Counted from the stretch's first letter, positions 48,345 through 62,604 are shown. The stretch: 64,000 nt of DNA from Amorphochlora amoebiformis (GCA_054601695.1 BAAHQB010000295.1:153860-217859); one strand, 5' to 3'. Translations and numbers: made by a program. Notes: a model not told the origin generated them from the sequence alone.

Positions 48345-48943
48345 GCAATCACGACAAATCCCCATATCGAACAATCTTCCTGTATCACATCTATGCATCA
48401 TTCTATACTTTTCAATATGTTATATGTATTATACATACAATATTGGTGTATGTGTTTATTGCTATGCATCATTCTATAATTTCAACATGTTGTATATATA
48501 CACATAATATTTTGTTTATGCGTATATTGCTAGCGCGTCTGTGTCTGGAACACCAGTGGAAATTGATAACTAGTTGGAGTATGATTCACTTGCTCAGTTG
48601 CGACAAACTGTGTAAGTGCGCTCAGAGTATTTTAGAATCAATAGAACCGAGACTTGTGCCATCACGCCATCGTATCACCTGTTAGTCTAAAGCTCCGTTA
48701 CTGAAATCATACCGGTTAGTATCGGGCAGTACCAGATGAGACGATTTTCAGCACTTTTCGGGTCTCCAGCGATCTCCAGAATAATAAGGATATGCTCGAT
48801 AACTCTGTTGATATCTACTCATTAAACGGTGTCCTGCAGTATTTATGTCGTTGCTGTTCTATTATGTATATAATACACTTATATGTGAACATTAACACAT
48901 TAATTTATTTCTTTACTTATTTACGAGCACATTTATACCCTTC

Positions 48944-48984
<41 letters not shown>

Positions 48985-49091
48985 AAATATATATATATAA
49001 TATATATACATAATATATTATACATCATATACTTATATATACTTATATATATATATATACATATATATCATAAACATATCATATATATACA

Positions 49092-49124
<33 letters not shown>

Positions 49125-49223
49125 TTATAAATATTTATATATATCATGTATTTTAAGTATTTTTATACATATTTATATATATTTATGTATTTTTATATAC
49201 ACATATGTATATATTATATATGT

Positions 49224-49274
<51 letters not shown>

Positions 49275-49329
49275 CAATTTATATATATATGTATGTATTT
49301 GTATGTATATATACACATATATGTATATG

Positions 49330-49382
<53 letters not shown>

Positions 49383-49661
49383 TATATATATATATAGAAA
49401 TACATATATATGTATATATATATATATATGTATATATGTGTGTGTATACGTATATATATGTTCATGTATGTGTGTTTATTGCCCCCAAATACGATAGATG
49501 TAGTCGATAGTAAATAGTTAATGTAATGATATTATACTACATGATGTAGAAAATGTAAACGTACGTACGCATGTCGTACGAGTGTATGAGTTGAGTTGTA
49601 AGATGTTTATGTATGCATGTGGTGGACGAGTATATGAGTTGTACTATGTTTTGTTATGCAG
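48345..49661. other. Mostly non-coding stretch with a dispersed-repeat copy and (TA)n
   Basis: Positions 48345-48670 hold no supported exon, although a 125-codon plus frame at 48308-48685 is open. Positions 48690-48800 carry a copy of the GATGAGACGATTTYCAGCA / CCAGCGATCTCCAG element. Positions 48950-49460 are (TA)n. Positions 49490-49660 are plain AT-rich DNA. Confidence 0.5.
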
Positions 49662-49756
49662 TGGAAGAGTTTATTGATGTGGTGGAGACGCTGTCAACGA
49701 AGATGGCTATCAAGCCCAAACACCGACACAACAACACCAAAAACAGGCCAGAATAA
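49662..49756 (+). CDS. Candidate terminal exon of an unknown gene
   Basis: After an acceptor TTGTTATGCAG, the 95-base segment reads [20 protein letters not shown] and ends in TAA at 49754-49756, entered in phase 1. It looks coding, with a helix followed by a basic Asn-rich tail, but I could not find the preceding exon. (TA)n starts 10 bases after the stop. Confidence 0.4.
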
Positions 49757-49762
49757 ATCACG

Positions 49763-49765
<3 letters not shown>

Positions 49766-49802
<37 letters not shown>

Positions 49803-49853
49803 GTATATATATATATGTATGTATATATATATGTATATGTATATATAATATAT

Positions 49854-49888
<35 letters not shown>

Positions 49889-49956
49889 GTATATACATAT
49901 GTGTATATACAAATATATGTGTATGTGTATGTAGATATGCTATGTATGTATGTATG

Positions 49957-49995
<39 letters not shown>

Positions 49996-50070
49996 TTACA
50001 TATATGCATATATATATATACTTATGTATACATATTCTAACATATATATATATATACGTATATATATGCA
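49766..50070. repeat. (TA)n-rich block
   Basis: (TA)n with TATG runs and no exon. Confidence 0.85.
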
Positions 50071-50149
50071 CAATATGCATACGGTGTTAAAGTAGGTGTA
50101 TAGTAGAGCGGTTGCAGGATTTGATTCAAGTCCGTATGGATGTTTCATA

Positions 50150-50350
50150 ACTTCATTGGAACATACGCATACCTTCATTGGAACAAACACATAACTTCAT
50201 TGGAACAAACACATAACTTCATTGGAACAGACACATAACTTCATTGGAACAAACACATTACTTCATTGGAATAAACACATTACTTCATTGGAACAAACAC
50301 ATTACTTCATTGGAACAAACACATTACTTCATTGGAACAAACACATCCAA
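50150..50350. repeat. 22-bp minisatellite CTTCATTGGAACAAACACATTA
   Basis: About nine copies of a 22-base unit with small substitutions (ATTACTTCATTGGAACAAAC), head to tail. Confidence 0.95.
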
Positions 50351-50389
50351 TGTCGAACAATTATGTCAACAAATTCCTAGAGCGTGGTA

Positions 50390-50600
50390 TAGCGTGGCGT
50401 CACATCGATCACATAGTGGTCTAAAGTTCCAACTCCGGATAGTGCCGGGTCATACAGGTATTTTTGGGTAATACCGCGTAGTAGTAACGGATGAGACGAT
50501 TTCCAGCAATCTCGAGCGCCTCCGGCGATCTCAACGTACCTTCGACTATTTTTGATGCTCCGATGATATCCACTTGTCGCATCCTCTAATTTTACTCTGG
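50390..50600 (+). repeat. Dispersed repeat copy (GATGAGACGATTTCCAGCA)
   Basis: The segment at about 50487-50545 closely matches 48737-48790: both have ATGAGACGATTT(C/T)CAGCA followed by TCCGGCGATCTC or TCCAGCGATCTC. This supports a shared element at least 50 bp long. Copies at 13.1 and 15.5 kb are weaker. Confidence 0.55.
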
Positions 50601-50667
50601 CAATATATCTGTGCGTATACATATAATATATATGTATACATATATATATATATATATAAATATATGT

Positions 50668-50700
<33 letters not shown>

Positions 50701-50753
50701 CATATATAGACTGATGGGCTTTGGACTGCAAGCAACTATATAACGTTGCGATG

Positions 50754-50792
<39 letters not shown>

Positions 50793-51044
50793 TCTATGTG
50801 AGATGTATAGCTTGGTAAAGCTTATTTGGCTGCTGTGCCGCCACGCAATGCGCGAGTGTGACATAGCCACAATTTAGGATAAATATCTGCGCAACTATCT
50901 GAAATAACATTCCCACTTTCCCCCACCCCCAATTCCCTGCAATTAATATGGAAAGCAGAAGAATTCATGGAGGGGGATCTTTGGTACGCTTATGGTATCT
51001 ATACTACCATCTACACTGGTGCTCTAACAACATACATATTGCAT

Positions 51045-51085
<41 letters not shown>

Positions 51086-51115
51086 AATGTCTCCTGAGGT
51101 GTGTATATGCATATA

Positions 51116-51181
<66 letters not shown>

Positions 51182-51230
51182 TATATGTACGTATGTATAT
51201 GCACATAGAATATATTATTGTGTGTGCGAA
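50601..51230. other. No gene seen; (TA)n interrupted by unique sequence
   Basis: (TA)n lies at 50640-50705, 50755-50790, 51045-51085 and 51115-51185. The unique part at 50795-51030 contains a C-rich run (TTCCCCCACCCCC) and no splice-supported exon. Confidence 0.5.
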
Positions 51231-51234
51231 TGGT

Positions 51235-51925
51235 TAAATATTATCTAGATTATATCCTGAGGTGTATGAATGACAGGTCTCGAAGGTCAAGCAGTGTAGG
51301 GAGCTTCATGGTGGAACACGGTTTCAAGGCCTAACAGTGTAGACAGCAGTAACACTAGTACTAGTAGTAAAGACGATGAAGCTCCCATGTGTAGAGGCTT
51401 CGAAATCTAAGTAACGACGTATTACTCTAGTTACTGCATTTACTAGATTTAGTAGATTTAGGTCTAGTGCAGCTAGGCTTGAGAAACTTGGAAATAGAAT
51501 TGTTGACTGATGACTTGGCAATTGTTTCTAGTATGTAGTCGATAAATACATGTACATGTACTTGTAGTACTTGGGTACTAGGCAGAGTCTAGAGAAGTAC
51601 TCAGTGGCAGCTAGCTAGATATAGGTATTTGTATCTAGTGTATGCTATATCATCATAACTCCAACTTGACTAGCTATATATATATATGCGCGCTTGTGTG
51701 CCGGTCTAGCCTAGCTAGCCATGATCCGAAGTTTACTACATTTATGTCTAGTCATTGATATAGATCTCTTAAATCTCTGACGTACTTAAGTTAACTTCTA
51801 GAACTTACTAGATTTAGTCTGGAATACCTAGTGATACTACTCTAGTACTAGCCTGATGAGAGTCGTAGATCAGATTCTTCTTGGTCAAGTCCTGGGGGCG
51901 TCATGTACACTGTAAATTATACATA
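51235..51925. other. CTAG-rich island 3, no gene
   Basis: Same character as the blocks at 17.9 and 22.3 kb: frequent CTAG, TCTAG, ACTAGT and AGCTAGCT, no (TA)n except one short run, and no coding exon. Example: 'agtaacactagtactagtag' near 51350. Confidence 0.6.
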
Positions 51926-52009
51926 AATATTGCGTTTCAATATGAAAATAAACATAAATTGTATATGTTATCATATCTATTTATACATATCAAATGATAA
52001 ATCTAGTAT

Positions 52010-52015
52010 TTACAT

Positions 52016-52075
<60 letters not shown>

Positions 52076-52205
52076 CCATACATATTTATTTTTAAATATA
52101 TATAAAAAATATAATTAGTATAATATATTTATACATAATATATATAAATATGTATACATAACTATATTTGTATATATTTACATATTATACATACATACAT
52201 GTACA

Positions 52206-52277
<72 letters not shown>

Positions 52278-52278
52278 G

Positions 52279-52329
<51 letters not shown>

Positions 52330-52344
52330 ATATATATATATATG

Positions 52345-52432
<88 letters not shown>

Positions 52433-52606
52433 AAATATATATATATATATATATATATGTATACATATATGTATATATTTATATTTATATATATATATAC
52501 ATGTGTGTGTGTGTGTGTATATATATACATATACACATGTATATGTACATAAATATATATATATATATATATATATAAATATTATATATATATATATATA
52601 TATATG

Positions 52607-52637
<31 letters not shown>

Positions 52638-52650
52638 CTTTGCATATATA
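52010..52650. repeat. (TA)n-rich block
   Basis: Long (TA)n tracts, especially 52210-52445, with a (TG)n run at 52503-52519. No exon. Confidence 0.9.
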
Positions 52651-53076
52651 AATCTCACTCACAGTCTGGATCCCAGGCATCTTACCCTGATATCACAAAC
52701 AACCTCAAAATCTCGCCTTTATCTCTTATGACTCACCCACCCATACATACAACATCAATCAACAGTAGCCCGTTGCCAGAAAGATAATATGTACATGGAA
52801 ATGGGAGCGGGTTGGGGAAGACAATAGACCAGGTGTGTATAATTGTAGTAAGCTGCATCGGGTGGGGACGGTGTGAGTGAGTTTTGGTATTGGCACGGGT
52901 CGAGAAAGAGTTTTGGCGCGACCGTAAAAGTTCGGTTGTTATTAAAGTGTCGGAAGGAGTTTGCAAAGTATTAATAAGTTAGTAATAATAACGTAAATGT
53001 CGGAAGGGAAAGAGTTTGTTAGGTAATAATTCGTTGGATGAATTGGTGAAAATTCCGTTACCATTTTATTGGATGG
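52651..53076. promoter_or_regulatory. Putative promoter region of the NPF protein gene
   Basis: TA-free unique sequence immediately upstream of ATG 53077. It has several AGTAATAA/TTAATAAG motifs near 52970-53030 and two GTCGGAAGG repeats at 52950 and 53000. The call rests on position only. Confidence 0.35.
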
Positions 53077-54624
53077 ATGAGCGTTCCCTCCAAAAGACAC
53101 TTGTACCAAAACCAGCGCGCCAATTTTACGATGAGTTGCTTTGCCGTGTCCAACGCCCGCCTACTCCTCCTATCGGGATCAGGATGTGGACCAAACACTG
53201 ATACTCCCCAGCATCAGACCCTCGGTTGTCAAGAGGAAGTTCAAGGCGACATCATTGCGAAGCCCATGGAACTTGAGGTCGAAGTCTTGCATAAAGACCA
53301 ATCCACCAACTACGATACCTCGCTCGGCGGCCGTTCGCCCAAGGCGAACCACTTCAGAAACCCGTTCGACAGCGAAGAAAATCTACTTGACAACTACGAG
53401 TGTCCGCCGTGTTTGACAAGCGGAGAACTCAAGTCTGATGTTCTTTTTGGGGACACTCTTGAAGATCAGAAAACTCCCAGCCCTGCGATGCGCATCGTCA
53501 ACCCATTTGACGACAGCGGAACGCTTCACTTGGACACCGATTACGACCAACACCAAGACGCTACACAGTGCAATACTCACCACCTCGACTTCAGGCGCGT
53601 GTCGAACGCGAGCGATATGTTCGGTAGCGGAGATTTTGTTTCGTCACTACACTCGCCCAACACGGAGAGCGGCGACTTCAAGCGAGTGTCGAACGCAAGC
53701 GATATGTTCGGCAGCGGAGACTCGTCACAAGATTTGCCTCGCATGGAGAGCAGTGACTTCAAGCGAGTGTCTAACGCGAGCGATATGTTTGGCTGCAGAG
53801 AGTTTGCTCCTTCACAAAATTCGCCTCACATGGAAAGCAGCGACTTCAAACGCGTGTTCAAACCGAGTGATGTGTTCTCCATCGAATTCGAATCGTCGCG
53901 ACTCAACCAGTTTAAGCGCGTGTCCAACCCAACCGCGTTTTTTGGAGACTTTATGCCTCCAACCGATGCGGGGACGCCATTTTCAACGGTTTACTTTTCC
54001 GACTCGCCGATCTCGACCCCTGCCAAGAGCCCTGCCAAGAGCCTGCCTCTCAACACCTCTGCACACAGCCCTCATCAGGCCACTGCTCAGGCCCATCCTG
54101 TCAAGACCCCTGGCAAGACGCCCTTTCAGACACCCGTTCAGACGCCGGATCAGACTCCCGGCCGCACTCCTAAGAGCTCTACCTCAAGCTCAGAAGACAG
54201 TGACCCCGCCCATTCTTCGTCTGACGAGCATGTCGCCACGACTGGCGATATTGTTGCCACGCGGCCAACCAAGCGCAAAGCTTCTGCCAAGGCGACTGTC
54301 AACGCCAACTCACCCAAGTCGGCATCCCGCAAGGGCTCGACGAGGCCCTTTAAGCTCTCCGTTTCCAACCGAACCAAACGCCAGGCCATCCCACGCCACC
54401 TACGAAAGATTGACAGATCACCGATGAACAAATCTCCCAAGAAGCCCACAGAAGCAACAATGCCAACCCTAGAGACAAACCAAAGGGCCATTGCCAGACG
54501 ACGAAGAAACCTACGCTTTCCGATGCCCACAGAAGCAACTATGCCAACCCTAAAGACAAACCAAAAGGCCCTTGCTAGACAACGAAGAAAGCTACACCTT
54601 CCGATGACAAACCGACAGGCCTGA
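53077..54624 (+). CDS. 515-residue disordered protein with NPF motifs and DFKRVSNASDMFG repeats
   Basis: Intact single-exon frame ending in TGA at 54622-54624. The start may be ATG 53077 or ATG 53131. Two NPF tripeptides in acidic context lie near residues 94 (RNPFDSEEN) and 141 (VNPFDDSG). NPF motifs are the known ligands of EH domains in endocytosis. Five repeats follow at about residues 170, 200, 227, 257 and 278, built on DFKRVSNASDMFGSGDF. Each has a basophilic kinase-like KRVS site; the fourth and fifth have diverged. Then comes a Thr-Pro-rich stretch (TPGKTPFQTPVQTPDQTP), an acidic Ser run, a basic motif (RPTKRKASAK) and a duplicated basic tail with PTEATMPTL at about 457 and 484. It may be an endocytic adaptor or a nuclear protein; the motifs point both ways. 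The family is not recognised. Confidence 0.85.
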   Translation: MSVPSKRHLYQNQRANFTMSCFAVSNARLLLLSGSGCGPNTDTPQHQTLGCQEEVQGDIIAKPMELEVEVLHKDQSTNYDTSLGGRSPKANHFRNPFDSEENLLDNYECPPCLTSGELKSDVLFGDTLEDQKTPSPAMRIVNPFDDSGTLHLDTDYDQHQDATQCNTHHLDFRRVSNASDMFGSGDFVSSLHSPNTESGDFKRVSNASDMFGSGDSSQDLPRMESSDFKRVSNASDMFGCREFAPSQNSPHMESSDFKRVFKPSDVFSIEFESSRLNQFKRVSNPTAFFGDFMPPTDAGTPFSTVYFSDSPISTPAKSPAKSLPLNTSAHSPHQATAQAHPVKTPGKTPFQTPVQTPDQTPGRTPKSSTSSSEDSDPAHSSSDEHVATTGDIVATRPTKRKASAKATVNANSPKSASRKGSTRPFKLSVSNRTKRQAIPRHLRKIDRSPMNKSPKKPTEATMPTLETNQRAIARRRRNLRFPMPTEATMPTLKTNQKALARQRRKLHLPMTNRQA

Positions 54625-55475
<851 letters not shown>

Positions 55476-56288
55476 TCACATGATGATGTACACCACCGCA
55501 TTCAACCGTGTAAACATGCAATCGTGTCTAATATTATACGTTATACATATACTGTAGTAACTGTACCACAAACTAGCACCGTATAAATTAAGGTGCCAGT
55601 GTATAAAAAATAAAGGGTTAGTGTACGATGTACACGGTTGTACATATATACGGTGGTGGTTATATGCTTGTACACGCCGTGGTACTGTGGTTAGTACAGT
55701 GGTTACACGGTGGTACATGGTAAAGGGAGTAAAGGTGTACTCTACACGGGTAAACAGAAATGAGCGTAACATGAGTGAGGGGGAGGTAAATTTAAACGAG
55801 GTGTGTACACGGGAGGCATGGACATGAGTCGTAACAAGACTGCATGCGGGCGTACAGGTGCGCAGACGGTATGCAATGGACATGTCACATGAGCCGTAAC
55901 ATGAGTGCACGAGGGAGAACTCGGTGCTGTCTACACGGGGTACACTGTGGTGCATGAGTACATAGGGGTATATGGGGGTGCAGAGTGTGACAACACGGTG
56001 TGACATTCGTACGGGTTTTGAATTGCTGAGCGGGGTTTGGAAGCAATGTCGTGTAGAAAGGGACGTTGGCTTTCGTGTTTTGTTAACACGACTGTCTGTT
56101 ATGATGTGGTTTAGGCTTTGATTGGACTTACAGGGCTTTATATAAGGAATAGCCTCTTGTCTGGATGCAAGAAGAGAGTATGCTTGCAGTTGAGACAAGA
56201 CGACGACAGGTTTCGGCCAAGCGACTTTTTGAAACTTTTCTGTGTCTAAGACCTCTAATGAGACACGTGCGAAATCTTTCTTTGACAT
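55476..56288 (-). CDS. Doubtful 271-residue open frame
   Basis: An uninterrupted frame runs from ATG 56288 to the stop at 55476-55478. The first 50 residues (SKKDFARVSLEVLDTEKFQK...) look ordinary. The remainder is rich in Tyr, His, Thr, Val and Ser because the DNA is built of degenerate GTACAC, GTGGTAC and CATGAG words, so the frame may be open by chance. No domain, signal or splice support. Confidence 0.25.
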   Translation of the reverse strand: MSKKDFARVSLEVLDTEKFQKVAWPKPVVVLSQLQAYSLLASRQEAIPYIKPCKSNQSLNHIITDSRVNKTRKPTSLSTRHCFQTPLSNSKPVRMSHRVVTLCTPIYPYVLMHHSVPRVDSTEFSLVHSCYGSCDMSIAYRLRTCTPACSLVTTHVHASRVHTSFKFTSPSLMLRSFLFTRVEYTFTPFTMYHRVTTVLTTVPRRVQAYNHHRIYVQPCTSYTNPLFFIHWHLNLYGASLWYSYYSICITYNIRHDCMFTRLNAVVYIIM

Positions 56289-56439
56289 AGACACGTGCGA
56301 AATTTTTCACTGACCGACGAGGACAGGTAGATGGGGGGGGAGACGAGAGATTTAGCTTAGCAGTACGCTCCACGCGTATGATGACAAGCAGTGGTGTTTA
56401 TAATCTATACCTGTGAAACTGACACTATGAGCACTCATC

Positions 56440-56940
56440 TCCATACTGCTCTTCACAACCCGCACAATGTACACAATATTATCAATTTATCAACCACCTC
56501 ATCAACGACCCACTCGATCACCCAACGAGTCAACGACCCACCACCCAATGACCTAACTACCCAACGACCCTCTACCCAACGACCCACTAACCCAACGACC
56601 CACTACCCAACAACCCGCTACCCAACGACCCATTAACCATCGACCCACCACTGGGCCACCACCCAGCTCACTCCTATTACCCAACTCAATCTGCAACCCA
56701 CTCTATACTAGTCTAACCCTAATCTCAACAACCCACCCTCCAATAACATCTCAAACCCTAAACCCCACAAGCCTTTCTCCAACGACCGTACTCTACTTAC
56801 TACCCTAACGCGGGACCACTCTCCAACAAGTACTAAAAGTACCCTGACCTTTACACTAACACCCCTCTACCCATAACACACTACCAAACCACCCAACATC
56901 CACTACCCATTAGACCCAATAACAACCCTTAGGCCCCGTA
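56440..56940. repeat. C-rich minisatellite ACCCAACGACCC with degenerate CCCTAA words
   Basis: About 15 units of ACCCAACGACCC(A)-type at 56505-56650. Degenerate sequence follows with CTAACCCTAATC and AAACCCTAAACCCC, which resembles decayed telomeric repeats in CCCTAA orientation. Confidence 0.75.
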
Positions 56941-56999
56941 GGGGCAAGCATTGGCCAACCATGGTGGCAACTTCACCCATATTTCAATACACTTGAATA

Positions 57000-58980
<1,981 letters not shown>

Positions 58981-59037
58981 TATGATGATGAAGCAAATCT
59001 TTCTCTTTAGAAGTGTAGTGCTTGTTTGCTCGGTTGA

Positions 59038-59220
59038 TTAATTCGGTGGGCGACATTTGTGACGTTTAAGACCGCTAAGACTCTTAAAGACTCGATTACA
59101 GACATCACATGTAGTAGAAGGCTTGTGTTGTGGGTGACGTTGGTAGAGATGACGATACATACTACTTTTCTGCACGAATCTTGTATGGCAAACCGGGCAA
59201 GAGAATTGACCGATTTTGCC
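59038..59220 (-). CDS. Terminal exon with two C2H2 zinc fingers
   Basis: Minus-strand frame from about 59220 to TAA at 59038-59040. Finger 1 is [19 protein letters not shown] followed by LYQRH (C-x2-C-x12-H-x4-H). Finger 2 is [18 protein letters not shown], closed by KC rather than a second His, so it is C2HC-type. The exon borders (TA)n directly at its 5' side and I see no AG acceptor between the tract and the first codon. The nearest AG is about 110 bases upstream. This may be the 3' end of a gene whose other exons are unseen, or a remnant. It is unrelated in sequence to any one finger of the gene at 4.06-11.01 kb. Confidence 0.65.
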   Translation of the reverse strand, partial: GKIGQFSCPVCHTRFVQKSSMYRHLYQRHPQHKPSTTCDVCNRVFKSLSGLKRHKCRPPN

Positions 59221-59274
<54 letters not shown>

Positions 59275-59281
59275 GTATATA

Positions 59282-59314
<33 letters not shown>

Positions 59315-59332
59315 CATGTATGTATATATATA

Positions 59333-59384
<52 letters not shown>

Positions 59385-59455
59385 AGTATGTAATACTATG
59401 TATACATGTTTAAACACGTATGTATGATATTATACATGGATACATATACTAGTAC
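59221..59455. repeat. (TA)n tract between the zinc-finger exon and telomere-like DNA
   Basis: (TA)n from 59220 to 59380, then a short AT-rich segment. Confidence 0.85.
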
Positions 59456-59464
59456 TAGATATAT

Positions 59465-59775
59465 AAGAATTTAGGGTTGGGTTAGGGTGTCGGATTAGGG
59501 TGTTAGTTAGGGTGTCGTGTCACTGCACCAGGTTAGGGTGTCGTGTCACTGCATCAGGTTAGCCCAAACCCTAGCCCTAACATTAACTCTAATCCGACAT
59601 CCTAACCTCAACCCGACAACTCTAACCCTAACCCGACAATGATTCGGACAATCTAACCCTGACCCTAACACTAACCCTAACCCGACACCGAAACTCGACA
59701 CCCTAAGCGTAACGTTAACCTGACACCCTTACCCGACATATTAAGCCGGCACCCTAACCCGAAGCAATGACTCAA
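59465..59775. repeat. Degenerate telomere-like block with an orientation switch
   Basis: Up to about 59560 the block is G-rich in TTAGGGTGTCG orientation, with two copies of GGTTAGGGTGTCGTGTCACTGCA. From about 59563 it is C-rich (CCCTAACCCGACA words), that is, the same repeat inverted. Copies are more diverged than in the terminal array. Confidence 0.9.
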
Positions 59776-60244
59776 CACCCTTGGGGTTCAGAAATAGAAA
59801 GAAAATCGGCCAACTCGGAAAATCTTTTAAGGCGAGAGTGCCAAAGAAACGTGTTGGATTTTGGGCAATTTAGGGTGCGGTCTTATGAAGTGTATGGCGT
59901 TACAAGTGTGTGCACCCTTTAGTAATAGTTAAACAAAATTACAGTTTCGGAACCGAAAAAATAAAAAAAAAAGGGTAGAAGAAAAAGAGGGGGAAAAAGA
60001 GGAAAAAAAGGAGGGAAAAACACAGATGGGGACATGATGGGGTGAGATGGGGTGTAAACCGTAGTTTTCTCCGTAAGTGGGTTCGAAAAACGCATGACCT
60101 TGGCTGCATTTTTGCATTAAAGTGTTTCAAGCGAAATCATCGAAAATAATCCATCCGGCCGTTTTTACCAGTAATTAAAATGTTTTTAGTGCCTAGATCG
60201 ATTTCACCGTCGCCACGTCACAGGCCTGAAGTCAGCGAAGTACC
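59776..60244. promoter_or_regulatory. Upstream region of the subtelomeric membrane-protein gene
   Basis: TA-free sequence with a purine-rich strand at 59955-60020 (AAAAAGGGTAGAAGAAAAAGAGGGGGAAAAAG pattern) and a GATGGGGTGAGATGGGGTG repeat. No exon. It probably holds the promoter and 5' untranslated region, judged by position. Confidence 0.4.
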
Positions 60245-61417
60245 ATGGCAGGTTGGCTAGGTCTAGTGAAGGCACCTAGGTACAGGGGCAACTTCGGATG
60301 GAATAATTGTGCAGTCGACATCCTGACCAGCGTGCTTTGTTTCGTATTCCTCGCCACAATGTCCGGTTACTACCTACTCACCGAGGTTTGCATCGACACT
60401 ACCAGTGACGCGGCCGGGGAGTCCTGCGCTGTGAAGGATGTGAGATTCGCCACTCAACTCGAGTCCACCTATGGTCCTGGAAGGATGGACGTTGTATTCA
60501 CCGGAAGCTCCAGGTTAATGAATCGTTACGGTGTTGACGCCTCCTGCGAGAGGTACATCATGGACACCCCGCACATAGACGGATCGTTCATATCACGCCC
60601 GTCGTGTTTCACAGGTGGTTATAACACTAGCATCAACTCCACCCATGATAGCTGCGATGTTCAATCGACCAGGGGTATCTTGTACATGAGTGGAAATGTT
60701 ACTCTTCGTGGCTCTGACTATACAATAGAGGTGCTCAATTATGGTGAGGCAATACCCAGATACTATCAGGGACAGGAATTGGATAGATTCCAAGGCTTGC
60801 ACCTCCTAGGGCACTCTGTGTGCGGTATGGTCGTAGGGGAGGTATACCCTGGTAGTGAGGTACGTACCATAGCATTCTCCAGCCAGGACTGGCTGTGCCC
60901 TAGATTAAACGTCACGCTACCGAGAACTAGGGTACCCTGCAGCAACTCCACAAAATGTAGTCACGATCCCACAAAAGGCGACATAGGCTCGGCCTCATTC
61001 GAGTTCAATAGCAGCGTGAGTAAAGAAGGCGAACAACAACTGCTCTCCTACATCAAGGCAATGCTAGTCTCATCCTTGTGTACTGACATGCCTCGGTTCA
61101 GGGAATTCAAGTACCTTCGGTACAATTATTTTGCCACTGAAAGACCAGGTGCGCCATTTGTATGCACCGTATGTACTAGGAGGGGTCTGGCAGAGGCCAT
61201 CAGTCTTGCACTACCGTTAGTGATCACCTTCTACGGTATATTCGTCAAGGGGATGATATTCGTGCATGATTCTCTGTACGGTGAGAAGGACGGATCACAG
61301 GAGAAGTACGATGCCGTTACAGCTAAAATGACTGCAGATACCAAGACTACTCTTGGGAGGTCCTCTCCTGTCATACCCGATGGTAAGGAAACAGGCGAAC
61401 AACATCACTACTTGTGA
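60245..61417 (+). CDS. Subtelomeric two-transmembrane glycoprotein, 390 residues, intronless
   Basis: Intact frame from ATG 60245 (ACCATGG context) to TGA. Hydrophobic helix 1 spans residues about 22-45 (ILTSVLCFVFLATMSGYYLL). Helix 2 spans about 316-340 (AISLALPLVITFYGIFVKG). The 270 residues between them are rich in Cys and have at least six N-x-S/T sequons (NTS, NST, NVT twice, NST, NSS), so this loop is probably outside the cell or in a lumen with both ends cytosolic. The tail is hydrophilic with Lys and Thr. No enzyme motif is seen. It is the only gene here flanked on both sides by telomere-like repeats, and its base composition is more balanced than its surroundings. It may belong to a subtelomeric surface-protein family or have arrived by transfer; both are inference. 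Confidence 0.85.
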   Translation: MAGWLGLVKAPRYRGNFGWNNCAVDILTSVLCFVFLATMSGYYLLTEVCIDTTSDAAGESCAVKDVRFATQLESTYGPGRMDVVFTGSSRLMNRYGVDASCERYIMDTPHIDGSFISRPSCFTGGYNTSINSTHDSCDVQSTRGILYMSGNVTLRGSDYTIEVLNYGEAIPRYYQGQELDRFQGLHLLGHSVCGMVVGEVYPGSEVRTIAFSSQDWLCPRLNVTLPRTRVPCSNSTKCSHDPTKGDIGSASFEFNSSVSKEGEQQLLSYIKAMLVSSLCTDMPRFREFKYLRYNYFATERPGAPFVCTVCTRRGLAEAISLALPLVITFYGIFVKGMIFVHDSLYGEKDGSQEKYDAVTAKMTADTKTTLGRSSPVIPDGKETGEQHHYL

Positions 61418-61680
61418 TCATCTGCGATGCGGCCATCTCAAGCAACATATACCGCCCTGAACGCGCTTTGGGAGTAGTACCCAAGCACCCCCACAAGAAC
61501 CAGGATCCGTAAGCGTTCCTTACGGGAGACACAGGGTGCTACCAAGACCAACTCCTCCATAGTCGTCGCCTAACTACCGGAGTTAGCACAACTCAGGTAC
61601 AGAGTGGAGAAGGGCTGGGGGTAAAATCACTTATTGCTTCAGCATAGAGACGACAAAGAAATATCGATTCAGATTTGTGT
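61418..61680 (+). other. Probable 3' untranslated region with hairpin potential
   Basis: Unique sequence after the stop. GTAAGCGTTCCTTAC at about 61509-61523 can form a short hairpin, and AACTACCGGAGTT near 61571 is a near-palindrome. No polyadenylation site could be fixed. Confidence 0.35.
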
Positions 61681-61689
61681 ACAACTGTA

Positions 61690-62575
<886 letters not shown>

Positions 62576-62604
62576 CACTGACTCTAGAGCTCAAGTGCTA
62601 GTAC

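Noticed and set aside
50150-50350. CRISPR-like array of 22-base repeats
   Set aside because: Repeats are contiguous with no spacers, and the genome is eukaryotic. It is a minisatellite.
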